The position numbers and the translations under genes were made by a program. The notes below the pieces were generated by a model. The model searched no databases. It was not told the origin of the DNA and saw only the letters and a program-made list of their open reading frames with translations. A DNA stretch of 64,000 bases from Trichomonas vaginalis G3 (Eukaryota > Parabasalia > Trichomonadida > Trichomonadidae), in contig NC_067206.1 in assembly GCF_026262505.1 (NCBI RefSeq), forward strand, positions 26,303,896 through 26,367,895. The letters run 5' to 3'. This document shows, piece after piece, positions 27,838 through 38,411 of this stretch; positions within the stretch are counted from its first letter, which is position 1; each line of letters begins with the position of its first letter.

Positions 27838-28425
27838 CATTTCTAAACGGACAATTATCACATCAAATGCAAAATTAGTATAATGATATTGAAATAACAA
27901 ATACGGATTTTAAATTTTGATTCATTTTATTTATAATTTATTTTCTGAACTTATTGAGAAATCATAAAAGACATTTTCCCCAGTTTATGCTTTTTGGCAA
28001 AAGGTTTTATCTATCATGCTTTTGTTCTTTCACCAAAACATTAGTATTAACATTGATAAAGATATTACTTGCATTTAGCTTATAACATATATATCATTGT
28101 TACAAACTGCATTAACTGCTTAATATTTTAATCCTATTGAGCTATTTGATATGCAATTTTAATATCATTCGGGAATTGTTAGCATTCAGCAATGAATAAC
28201 AATATATTATTTATTAATTGCTATGAACAAAAGAACTAAGATATACTACGCCCAAAATTGCAAAATTTTAAAAATTGAATTCAAATAAAAAGCATTTTGA
28301 TATTACTTTTTACTAGAAAAATTAACAAACATCAGATTACATTTACATACATCATAAGAAAATGCAAATCTAGAAAATTTGTTAGAATTTGTAAACTTGA
28401 TTGATAACGGATTTTTCCAATATTT
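27838..28425. other. Intergenic between divergent genes
   Basis: AT-rich sequence holding the promoters of the ankyrin gene and the ARMC3-like gene. No RNA gene or repeat is recognised, and no Inr was found for the right-hand gene. Confidence 0.6.
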
Positions 28426-31008
28426 ATGACCGCTGTTGCAGACGACTTCGATGAAGTCCATCTACCAGTGGATATAACAATAGAATCATATGATACACTT
28501 CTTCTACTTATGGCATCCAACGAACCAAACGTTTTAATGCCAACTATTTCAGCATTACGCGAAAGAATTTCAGACGAATCAATGGTAAATGCGACAATTC
28601 AACGAATAGTAGAATTAGCGTCAAATTTCAAGAATGATCAAGTTTTAATCGTTATTTCATGGTATTTAGCAGCGCTTGCTAATTCTGCTTGCAAAGAGAA
28701 ATGGGCGTTTGAGCTCCTTTCCAAATCAGGCGCAGTACCTCATATAGTACATTTCGCATCACAATTCGATACTGCATCATTATCTGAGCGTTGCTTTGAA
28801 GCTCTCGTTGCTCTTGCTGAAGATCCAGTTACATCTCGCGAAATTATTGCTAATGGAGCACTTGATGCCTTCAAGGAAGCTCTTAAACGCGATGATCCTA
28901 CAATTCAATCACAAGTTTCACTTGCATGCTTCAGAATGAGCACAGATTTCGAGAACCGCCGCGCTATATTAACCAGCGGACTCTTTGATAGCCTCATAGA
29001 TTTCTTGGCTACAGAGGATCTCGATGAAGAAGTTCTCAACAACGCTCTTCAGGCAACGGGCAACATTCTTACAGATCCAGAGTGCATCGTTCACTTTGAA
29101 GAACGTGCAGGATGGAATTCTGTCTTTCCATATCTCGAAGATGCCGACAAAAACGTACAGACATATGCATATACAATCATTTCACAAATATCCAACGTCC
29201 AATCATTCCAATATCATTTTGACGAAGAGTTACTTAACAAATTCTTAACCGCCTTAAATGATCTTGAAGAATTCGATCCAGTCATCCCATATCTCCTCAT
29301 TATCTTCAAGAACTGCTGCAAGATCCCAATTGTTTCACGCGCATTATCACAACAAGTACCTTTCTTCCTTGATAGAATTTTCTCCATCCAAACAGAAGTT
29401 CCACAGAAAGAAAAGATGTCTCTTATCCTTGCAGAGCTTTCAAACGACGCAAATACCCATTCAGCCCTTCTCGAAACCGACCAATTAAGTCGTATCTGCA
29501 AATTACTCGGAAAAGAGATCATCAACCCCGAAAATGTCAAACTTCCAAACTCCAAGACCATCATGAAGAGTTCCCTTGTCATTTTAGACCATGTTTGCGA
29601 GAATCGCAGTATCCGTGCCAAATTACACGAATTTGGAGCCATCGAACACCTTATTTCCATCTTGCACTTGACAGTTACCGGTGAAGAATTCGCTCCAGAG
29701 CCAGAACCACAGCCAGAGAAAGCTCCAGAGCAAACAAACGTCAAAATGTCCGCAGCAGAAAAAGCTGCCGCCGAGAAAGCAGCAGCAGAAAAAGCCGCAG
29801 CTGAAGCAGAGGCAGAAAGATTGGCTGCAGAAGCCAAACCAGCACCCCCAGAGATTGGTAATGAGCGTGGTTGGAATATTGAGATCCAGATGATCATTCT
29901 TCCAATGCTTTACAAGATGATTGGTGATTCAAAGTTACAACAAATGCTTATTGAAAAATGCATCCCAGATTTGGAAGTTTTGATCACATCCCAATACCCA
30001 GATATCCTCAACACATCATTGCTCATCCTTGCTACATTAGCTGTTGACGAGACAGCACGTGCAAGCATTGCATCGAAGCCACATTTCATGCAAGTCTTGA
30101 TCACATTGATTTCGAACAAGAAAGTTGCAATCAGAAGGAATTCTCTTCACGCAATCAATTCTTTGGCGATGAAGAGAGAAATCGCAGTCCAATTATGCGG
30201 TTTCGGATTGATCGAGAAGCTGAAGAGATTCGCAGCTTCTTCACAGATGATCAATCTCAATCTTTCACAGTTTGCAACAACAGCTTTGGAGACATTATGT
30301 TCTTCAAACATTGTCGCGAAATTCTGGGTGAAAGACGTTTTAGATTTCGGAGATAAGATCAAAGATGGTTTTTACTCAATCGATCCACGTTCTGAGACAT
30401 ACCAATCCCTTGATGACTTACTTAATGACGTCATCCATCTTAGAATAGAAGCCCTTCTTTTGGATCAAAACAGAGATCCAGGATTAAAGGACGCAATTCA
30501 AGCTCTCGCAGACAGTTTCGCTGTCAAAGTAGAGCCAACAGAAACACCACAACCAAAGAAGAAAGGAGCAAAAAAGAATGAACCTGTTGAACCACAAGTA
30601 ACAGTTGTCATTCCTGAATGGCCACACATCGCAAACAGTGTTGCACAGTTTGTTATCCAAAAAATGGGAGGAGCTTTCGAAGGTGGAAGAATTCCTTACG
30701 AAGCAGAAGTCTCTAGATGCAAGTATAAGACACATTCTGATGTCGTTATGCTTGGCCAATTGCAGGTTGGTGCTATTCGCCACAGAGCTTTGCTGTTCAA
30801 GTACTTGGCACAGCTTTACGGAATGGATGTCTCTATCAAGAGAAACAGAGAAGATTTGACATGCGAAGTTCAAGTTAGAAAGGGTGGCGATATTTATGGA
30901 GTAACACTTAGTGGAGATACTGATGTTTTGACACCAATACAAGTCGCTCCACAAGCTGAAGCACCTCAACAACAACCAGCTGATCAAAAACCACCTGAAA
31001 CAAAATAA
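28426..31008 (+). CDS. ARMC3: ARMC3-like armadillo-repeat protein (860 aa)
   Basis: Residues about 20-430 and 490-640 are armadillo repeats (for example GAVPHIVHFASQFDTASLSE, then ALVALAEDPVTSREIIANGA). Between them, near residue 450, is an Ala/Glu/Lys linker (AAAEKAAAEKAAAEAEAERL). The last 200 residues contain an EDR1/CTR1-type C-terminal domain (IANSVAQFVIQKMGG, then HSDVVMLGQLQVGAIRHRAL and FKYLAQLYGMDVSIKRN). This order and the total length match ARMC3 of flagellated eukaryotes, a cilium and sperm-tail protein. Trichomonads are flagellates, so an axonemal or basal-body role is likely. The stop lies in ATAAAT. Unbroken. Confidence 0.75.
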   Translation: MTAVADDFDEVHLPVDITIESYDTLLLLMASNEPNVLMPTISALRERISDESMVNATIQRIVELASNFKNDQVLIVISWYLAALANSACKEKWAFELLSKSGAVPHIVHFASQFDTASLSERCFEALVALAEDPVTSREIIANGALDAFKEALKRDDPTIQSQVSLACFRMSTDFENRRAILTSGLFDSLIDFLATEDLDEEVLNNALQATGNILTDPECIVHFEERAGWNSVFPYLEDADKNVQTYAYTIISQISNVQSFQYHFDEELLNKFLTALNDLEEFDPVIPYLLIIFKNCCKIPIVSRALSQQVPFFLDRIFSIQTEVPQKEKMSLILAELSNDANTHSALLETDQLSRICKLLGKEIINPENVKLPNSKTIMKSSLVILDHVCENRSIRAKLHEFGAIEHLISILHLTVTGEEFAPEPEPQPEKAPEQTNVKMSAAEKAAAEKAAAEKAAAEAEAERLAAEAKPAPPEIGNERGWNIEIQMIILPMLYKMIGDSKLQQMLIEKCIPDLEVLITSQYPDILNTSLLILATLAVDETARASIASKPHFMQVLITLISNKKVAIRRNSLHAINSLAMKREIAVQLCGFGLIEKLKRFAASSQMINLNLSQFATTALETLCSSNIVAKFWVKDVLDFGDKIKDGFYSIDPRSETYQSLDDLLNDVIHLRIEALLLDQNRDPGLKDAIQALADSFAVKVEPTETPQPKKKGAKKNEPVEPQVTVVIPEWPHIANSVAQFVIQKMGGAFEGGRIPYEAEVSRCKYKTHSDVVMLGQLQVGAIRHRALLFKYLAQLYGMDVSIKRNREDLTCEVQVRKGGDIYGVTLSGDTDVLTPIQVAPQAEAPQQQPADQKPPETK

Positions 31009-31415
31009 ATTTATGATTTTTTTTATGATATAATAAAAAGACCTTCGTATTTTTAAAATTTATTGATTGTTCAAATAAATATATGCAATTTATTCAAAAC
31101 ACTTTCTTAGTCTTTATGTCAATGATTTTTTTTCCCATTACTAGGTGGGTAGCTGTTAAAAATAGTATTAAAGTGTGGTTATTTACCCAATGATTGTTTT
31201 TCCTTCACTAATGCTCAGAGGTAATTGAATTCAATGTACAGGAAGACAGTCTTCACTTTTTGACAAAATTTCCTCAAATTGACAATGATTGAATTTTGTC
31301 AAATATTTTGAAAATATTATTCAATTATATCAATATGCAGGCTTACTTAAATACTGTAATATAAAATAATTTACAATATTCAAAAGAAAACTACAGTTTG
31401 TTTGAATGACTTTGA
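31009..31415. other. Intergenic with a small hairpin
   Basis: A 10-bp stem (TGACAAAATT with AATTTTGTCA, 31,261-31,301) is seen. No gene. The right part may hold decayed 5' sequence of the Pmp-like pseudogene. Confidence 0.55.
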
Positions 31416-33789
31416 AATAAGTCGTCTCTTCTGGATGACGATGTTTGGTACTATTACTTTCAAGGCAGATTTACGGGCAGTAAAATCGTAAATTGTTTAA
31501 ACTGTAATCCAGATTCTCAAAAAGGTCAATATTACTTAGATTCATGCAATTTTATTGATGATAATGATCAAGTTATTGACTTCAATTCTGTTTCAAACAC
31601 ATTATTTTTGCATAACCATTGCTATTTCAATAAATGCAGCTCAACAGGCAATGGTGGTTGCATCAATTTCGTCACTGGTAGCAACAGTTCGATTGTTCAA
31701 CGAAGATTTTGCTGTAGCGTATGCCAATACCAACAATTCGGAGAATTTTCATATACAAAAGTTGGGACAAATAACATTAATTTTTTTAATTGAGTGCTCT
31801 TTTTATGATACAGGAAACGAAAAAGTTGGTGACCGTGGAATCAACGCTGAAAATGGCAATATTCTAGTTTCATCTACTAATTTCTCAGATTGTAAATCTC
31901 TAGCGAAATCAGTTGGACATTTTGAGTGTTCTACACATAATTACGTAACAAAAATTAATTATATAACGATTGTAAATAATAAAGTGACAAACTGGGAAGG
32001 TGAAATGTTCAATATTTATTATAATTCGTCTTTGCAATATTGTAATTTCATCAATAACACGCACACAGGAGTTGGAATTATTTATCATTATGATGGCCCT
32101 CTAATGATCGAAAGTTGTGCATTTATTAACAACACATCACCAAAAAATTCTTATTTGATTAAAAATGACCGTGATCTGCTAACTGTAAATAATTGTTTCA
32201 TCGATGATTCTATTCAAATTACATTTCTTAGTTATGTATATCCTCAAAATATAAAATCAATATATACTAACAAATTGAGACATTTTTCAACAGGTATTTG
32301 CCAAGCAGAGTTCCCAATTATCATTAAAGGTTTGAGCACAGATGAAATACTTATCAATGATCATTCTTTTTTTATATATTTGATTTATTTCTCATAAATA
32401 AACATTAAAACATGTTCTTGAGCTAGATTTATAAGCATAATTTCTTAGATCAGAATATCAAATATATGAATGAGTGAAAGTCTAATGCAAATGAAATAGT
32501 TTCGTCGTATATCTCACATTGAGTGGTTACATATAATATATTTGAATTGGCCAATAAAATAATAGTTAATCTAATTGGAGTTGGTTGAATCTTTAGTATG
32601 AGTTCTGGTTTTTAAGTTTGGAGCCATAAATTTAGAACAGCAATATGATAAGGCAGATAAGATTTCGGAAAGATTTATTTTTCGAGTGTCATAGAAGGAT
32701 AATTCCTTTTATTTAAAATGAGATTTTGAATCGGATTGAAAATATATCATAATGGTTAACCAATGGTTTATGTTTTAATTTTAAAATTTAGACAGAAAGA
32801 TTCTTATAGTTCTCTCATTTCATGTACGTTATATGATAGTTTTACAATAGCAGTTTAATAGAAATTTGAGAACTCGGATCTTACTAATACCTATATTAGA
32901 TATCAGTGTGATATTATTAGAGCATGATTTAAACTTAACAATCATTATTGAAATACCTCTCAAATTGTTTATATATGACGGTTATTTTTCAATTTTATGC
33001 TTTCATTATTCACCTTTTTCGAAAGATAACTTTAAGGTCACTGTTCATAACTTCACAGAAGGATCTGCAACTGGAAAAACATATGATAACCCATTTAGCA
33101 TCGTTGGTGGAAATATTATAAATGAAATTAAATGTGCTGACTCCTCTAAAGCGTGCAAAGTTCACATAGTTACTATTGAGCCCCCATATTTTAGTGAATA
33201 TTCATCCCAACCTACATATTTCACAACAAAAAATAACTTTGAATTTCAAAGTGATATCATTTTCACAGAAAGTAGATATATTAGTTTCACAGTGACAGCA
33301 CATAGTAGTAAAGATAAGGAAATCGAATTTAAAATGGATAAATACCAGGCATATTACGAACTCTATGATACAAACAATCAAAAACAGGAACATAAATTAA
33401 GTGGTAAAACAATTTTGGCGATTCCAAAACGTGGAAAAGATAAAGAAATAAATGATGTTGCAAAAATGATAATAAAAGAAGTTAAAGCATCATCAGAAGA
33501 TGATTCAGAATCATTATTTGGAGAAGATATCTTTTATTCGATTCCATTTGGTGTTAAAACAGAAAAGGAACTTATAGAGCAAATGAAAGTTGAACCTGAG
33601 AAAAATCAAACAAATTCTGAAGAACAAGAAGATAATAAGAAAGAAGAAAAAGGAGGCCTTGGCACTGGTGCAATTGTTGGAATAGTAATTGGAGTTGTTG
33701 CTGCTATTGCTATTATCTGTATTCTGGTTTGGTTCTTTGTCTTGAGGAAGAAATCAGATAATAACGAATCCAGTTCAGCAAGTAATTAA
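31416..33789 (+). pseudogene. Pmp-like beta-helix surface protein, decayed
   Basis: The first frame (31,416 to about 31,790) and the second (to 32,397) give chlamydial Pmp-type beta-helix repeats: HNHCYFNKCSSTGNGGCINF, then RRFCCSVCQYQQFGEFSYTK, ECSFYDTGNE and later SSLQYCNFINNTHTGVGIIY. They are separated by a frame change at a T run near 31,780-31,793, and the reading then stops at 32,397. The last part (from about 32,960) encodes the stalk and the anchor (GAIVGIVIGVVAAIAIICIL, then WFFVLRKKSDNN), the usual trichomonad membrane end. No ATG is found. The gene is a pseudogene with at least two defects. Intact relatives are surface proteins. Confidence 0.65.
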
Positions 33790-34240
33790 AAAATATTTTT
33801 ATACTTTTTTTTTCGGATTAGTTTTGATGATTTCTAAATAGGATTGTAAAAGATTATTGATATTGCTAATCTGTATATTTTTTTTAAAACCTAAGGTTGT
33901 ATTTATTGCGCAACATCTCTCAAATCTTGGTTGTATTCATTTGCTGGTTGTTCAGAACCTGCCATTTTTATAAATACGAATTCTCATGAAAAGAAAATTA
34001 ATTTATCGAGATTTATTCGGAATGCTTCATGTGATTAATTTTTGTAATCTCTTCTATCGAGTTAAAATTGCTTAAGCTATCTCAGAACTTCTTCCATTTC
34101 ACATTCCTAAAATTAGAATATTCAGAGAGAGATTATGTTAAGGCCTTATTAACTGGGTTGATATAATTTTAAGATTTACAATTCTTAAAATCATTAAGTC
34201 ATCCATCAAATTTAAACTATACTGATAATCATGGTAATTT
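33790..34240. other. Intergenic between convergent pseudogenes
   Basis: AT-rich, no gene or repeat recognised. Confidence 0.6.
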
Positions 34241-35176
34241 TTAGATTAATATGAAAACATAACAATGGATAGAATTTATACTAAAAAACTTGCAGTTTTT
34301 ATTATTAACTGTATGGCATTCAACGAAAACGCACGGTGATGTTGGATCTATTGTAACTGGAACATTTAAGAACTTCTGGGAATGATATTCCGGACAAACA
34401 AAGACAGATATCTGAGATGAATATGAAAAATCATTTTGAATTCTCACCCCAAAATAAATCAATTTAATTTGTCCAGAATAATCGGCAAAAGCGTTCTTTG
34501 TTATTATTGTATTTCCTGTAATTATAAGGGTAAAAGATGCTGGAGCTCCTACGAAACATTTATTAGGTATCGTTTGAACTCCAGGAGGAATAACAAAATT
34601 CTGACATTTATTACCAACAAAGCAATAGGCAGCAATTATTTGGCAACGAACATCTATTGAGAATGAGGAGTCGCGCGGTAAAATAAAAACTAATCGAGTT
34701 TTATTTTTTGTATATAGTTGAGTTTTATTAATAACTGTATAATTTTGATTGTTTTCTGAAATCTCAATGCTAACTAAATATGGATTATATGAAAATGCTC
34801 CATCACCGATGTATTCAAGTGAATCTGAAATTGTAACTGATTGGAAGTAACATGAAGCAAAAGAAAGAAATTCAATAACTTTAAGTTTAGATGGAAGGGT
34901 CAAATTAAATCTGAAAAATGTAAGATCGAAAGCTTGACTTCGAACGTATAATAAATCTGATGGGAAAACAATATTTGTAAATTTATTACTAATGTAATAA
35001 AATGCTTTGGATGCAATTTCTGTGACTGTATATTGCTTTGATTCATAAGAGATAGAATCTGGAAAATTTAATTCTGCTTTACACTCACCATTGCAACCTA
35101 AAACACTAGCGGTGAGATCTAGATCATTAAGTGAGTACTTAAAATCTTGATATGTGAAACTTGTCTTTGAGGTAAT
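34241..35176 (-). pseudogene. BspA-like LRR surface protein fragment (about 311 codons, no ATG)
   Basis: The frame is open from a stop at 35,177-35,179 and reads YQDFKYSLNDLDLTA, then ELNFPDSISYESKQYTVTEI, ASKAFYYISNKFTNIVFPSD and further LRR_5 repeats (SDSLEYIGDGAFSYNPYLVS), ending with FVCPEYHSQKFLNVPVTIDP. No ATG lies at its beginning. The end lacks a membrane anchor. The opening resembles the true N-terminal region of BspA proteins, so only the very start and signal region may be missing. It is the second broken BspA gene in this island. Confidence 0.6.
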
Positions 35177-35581
35177 TTAGATAAGTTGGTTTGACATTTT
35201 TAAAATTTAAGGTTGACAACGGGAGTTTCACAAAATTTTATATTTAAATATCACTTTGTTGATCTGTACATTGTACCAAACAAAACTTCTTCAGTTCAAT
35301 GTTTAAACTCCATGCGGAATAATAATTTGCATTTAGTTGTAATAAAGCAATTTTCTGCTATTGTTTTACATCAAATATCTATGGAGAAACTGGAAACTAA
35401 TGGTATTAGTTCAATATAATTTTATAACTTTTATGAACATCAACATTACTAATAAATAATCACAAATTTTTAAAGTGTGTGTATTACCTTCAATATTGTG
35501 ATACTAAAAGACTATCAAATTGATATATTGGTACTGCACGCCGATATAAATAAAAGAAAAAACTTATTTTTTAGGATTGCT
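35177..35581. other. Intergenic, no gene
   Basis: Separates the divergent BspA fragment and coiled-coil gene. A GTG-initiated extension of the coiled-coil frame from 35,477 exists, but the first ATG at 35,582 is preferred. Confidence 0.55.
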
Positions 35582-38260
35582 ATGTTGGAAGGAACTCCAA
35601 CAAGCATGGAGAAAAAGATGGCTCAGCTGAGCAAAGTCATCGAATACCTTATGTCGCATCTTGAAGAACGTATTATGATCATTGAATACCTCCATAAAAA
35701 GGGAACTTCAGAAGTTGATACGTTATTAAATCAAACTTGTGAAAAATTAGAAGCTTACGCTAAAGAAATCGAGCAATCCTTTTCAAACGCTCCAGAATCG
35801 ATATCAAATCAATACAAAAAAGATTATCAGACAATTATAGATGGATATCACTCTTTTAAAAGGAAGCAAGTTCATAAATATCATGTTGTTCAGCGCGCAA
35901 CTGAAGAGCTTAAACAACAAGTAAGCTCTTTAGCAACCGAAATCAAGCCACAGCTTGAGCAATACACGAAATTCTTTGAATCAGATTTTAACGCAAGCCA
36001 TGATGCTAATTTCGAAAAGAAAATGCAGATGGAAGAAGAACACAAAAGAAAAATAATGATACATGATAAGGAAGCCAATCAAAAATACCAACAATACGAA
36101 CAAGATGCGAAAACTTCCGAAGAACATTTAATAATTGACTACAGACGTAAGATAGCTAACATCAGCGTATTCAATAAACTCAACCCGAAATCAAAAACAA
36201 GAGCAATTGAATGGTTACATGCAAAAAAGAAACAAATTACAGAACTAAAAGAAACGTTAGAGCAAAACAGACAAGAGATCATTAAACTAATGCGAAATAA
36301 CAGTAACTACTTGTCCTCAATTAAAGGAAAATCCGTAAATTTAATTCGACAAATTTCAATCGAGAAAAAGAAAGTCGATCAGAAAATGACAGACATCGAA
36401 AATGGATTCGTACTTGAAGACTCTACCGAATTACAGACTAAAAAGAAAGATCAGCTCGTTACTTTTCATACAGCAGAAAATAAAATCAGATTTCAACTTG
36501 AAAAACAGGTCAGAGACCAAAATGCAGTTGTTGATGAATGGAAGAAAAAGAATTATGTTGATTACGATAGTATTTTCCAGAAAATTAATGACGATCATGC
36601 AAAAGAAAGAAATTTATTAGATGAAAAACTAAAAAAAGAAGAAAAGGAATTTATGGATGCTCTGAAAGCATTACAAAAGAAATATGATGATCTTGCTGCA
36701 GATAAAATCGATGATTCTGACATAGAAAAGCAAAAATCGGAACATGCCAAAATTATTGAACAAGAAAAGAACGATTACGTCATTGCTCTTGAGAATGAGA
36801 ATAGATCTTATAGTAGAGATAGTAATTTACTACAGAATAGGCTTGAAATCCTTAATTCTGTTAATAAACAAATTGAATCTTCCAAAATTACAAAGGAACA
36901 TCTTAAAAAAGAGCTCCAGCATTTAATAGAAATAGGTACTGTTAAAGAAGAAAAGATTAATATCATGAATGATCCAAAATTCGCAAGTCAATATTATTCT
37001 ATCGATGATCAACTGAATTCTAACTTAGAATCAATGCAGGATGAAATGGATTCTGAAATACAAGATGTTAAGACTGATCTGACTAAGGTTTTCAATAAAC
37101 TTTCCGGTGAATATGATTCAGAATTAAAAGTTAACCTTAAATCAGTTGAAAAAGAGTTTGAAACTAATGAAATCGACGAAATGATTAAAAATTACAAGGA
37201 AGAAATCCAAAAACTTGAAGAAGAATACGATTCTTTACAAGCTCATTTAATTGTTGACGGAGTTGATGTAGATGAGTTGTTTGAGAAGCGCCAAACATTA
37301 ATAAAACAACATGACAGTATAAGAGATGAATATATTGAACAAATGAAGAAAGAATTTGAAGATGCAAATCAGGAAGTCAAATCTGAGGAACTAGAACCAC
37401 TTAAATCAAGACTTGATAAAGTTAAAACAGAAAATACCAATAAATTGAATGAATTGGACCAAGAAATCGAGTCATTACAGAAACAACTTGAAATTTATAA
37501 ACAAAAACAAACTACTGTTGAAGATCCAAGCGAAGACATAATCAAAAAGCTTGAAGCAGAGCTTGAAGAGTTAAAATCTCAGTCAGAAAAACAAATTTCA
37601 GAAGCAAATGCAAATTATCAAAAAGTTACTGAAGATTTGAAATTTATGGATGATTACGAACATAACCCAGCTACTATGGACTACGAAAATGACGGACAAA
37701 TTCTAGAAAACGCTAAAAAACAAATTGAGATGAATCTTGAAAAATCAACCAGAGAAATCAATATCAACTTCGACCAAGAAAAATTCAACATCAATAAAGA
37801 ACATTTCCTTAAATCCAGGGAAATTAAATACCAAATCGGAGAATTGGAGTTTAAGATGAAGATGGACGAAAATGCATTCAACAATACGATGGATGAAAAG
37901 GATGTCTCCAATTCTAATACATTTGCAGGAGAAAGTTCCTTAATTCAAGATTCAAATAAAGAAATTTTGAATCAGAAAGGGGAGAAACAGAAAGAACTCG
38001 AATCGTTACAAAAACAACTCCAAGAGAAGAAAGAAGATAACGAAAAACTCAAAACTTCTGAAGAAATTATCAAAAAATTGCAGTCAGACATTGCCGACAA
38101 AGATGGAGAATTTGTAAAATATGCTGCAGAACTCGAAGCAGTTAAGATTGCTCTTGCAGAGGCCATGAAACAAGAATCAGCACCAAAGAGACCTAGTTCA
38201 GCACTTGATCGTACAAAGAATAGATCTGCACCAAAGATTATCACTCCAAAACTTAATTAA
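35582..38260 (+). CDS. Long coiled-coil protein (892 aa)
   Basis: Apart from about 30 residues at the start (MLEGTPTSMEKKMAQ) and the last 30 (basic, Ser/Pro-rich: KRPSSALDRTKNRSAPKIIT), the whole chain is heptad-patterned and rich in Glu, Lys, Gln and Leu. A strong coiled coil is expected over about residues 60-850. No motor, kinase or membrane domain is visible. Such proteins form cytoskeletal or flagellar root filaments in trichomonads; the exact role is not known. The reading frame is unbroken. The next gene is also coiled coil and in the same direction, 151 bases on. Confidence 0.75.
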   Translation: MLEGTPTSMEKKMAQLSKVIEYLMSHLEERIMIIEYLHKKGTSEVDTLLNQTCEKLEAYAKEIEQSFSNAPESISNQYKKDYQTIIDGYHSFKRKQVHKYHVVQRATEELKQQVSSLATEIKPQLEQYTKFFESDFNASHDANFEKKMQMEEEHKRKIMIHDKEANQKYQQYEQDAKTSEEHLIIDYRRKIANISVFNKLNPKSKTRAIEWLHAKKKQITELKETLEQNRQEIIKLMRNNSNYLSSIKGKSVNLIRQISIEKKKVDQKMTDIENGFVLEDSTELQTKKKDQLVTFHTAENKIRFQLEKQVRDQNAVVDEWKKKNYVDYDSIFQKINDDHAKERNLLDEKLKKEEKEFMDALKALQKKYDDLAADKIDDSDIEKQKSEHAKIIEQEKNDYVIALENENRSYSRDSNLLQNRLEILNSVNKQIESSKITKEHLKKELQHLIEIGTVKEEKINIMNDPKFASQYYSIDDQLNSNLESMQDEMDSEIQDVKTDLTKVFNKLSGEYDSELKVNLKSVEKEFETNEIDEMIKNYKEEIQKLEEEYDSLQAHLIVDGVDVDELFEKRQTLIKQHDSIRDEYIEQMKKEFEDANQEVKSEELEPLKSRLDKVKTENTNKLNELDQEIESLQKQLEIYKQKQTTVEDPSEDIIKKLEAELEELKSQSEKQISEANANYQKVTEDLKFMDDYEHNPATMDYENDGQILENAKKQIEMNLEKSTREININFDQEKFNINKEHFLKSREIKYQIGELEFKMKMDENAFNNTMDEKDVSNSNTFAGESSLIQDSNKEILNQKGEKQKELESLQKQLQEKKEDNEKLKTSEEIIKKLQSDIADKDGEFVKYAAELEAVKIALAEAMKQESAPKRPSSALDRTKNRSAPKIITPKLN

Positions 38261-38411
38261 TTCTATATTTTTTGTTTTGTTATTTATTTGTGTATATTAT
38301 TAAAACTTGTTTATTATTTTTGCAATTAAGTAAGGACTATTTTGATATTTCGTTTGCATAGTTCATGATTCTTATGTAATTTGATTACATTCCCATATTG
38401 AAATTTGCTCG

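Noticed and set aside
29214-29897. A 227-residue frame antisense to the ARMC3-like gene
   Set aside because: It shadows the Ala/Glu-rich linker and armadillo region of a well-supported gene and resembles nothing known.
35477-35581. A GTG start extending the coiled-coil gene by 35 codons
   Set aside because: The extension is not coiled coil, has no promoter-like support, and trichomonad genes start with ATG; the ATG at 35,582 is used.
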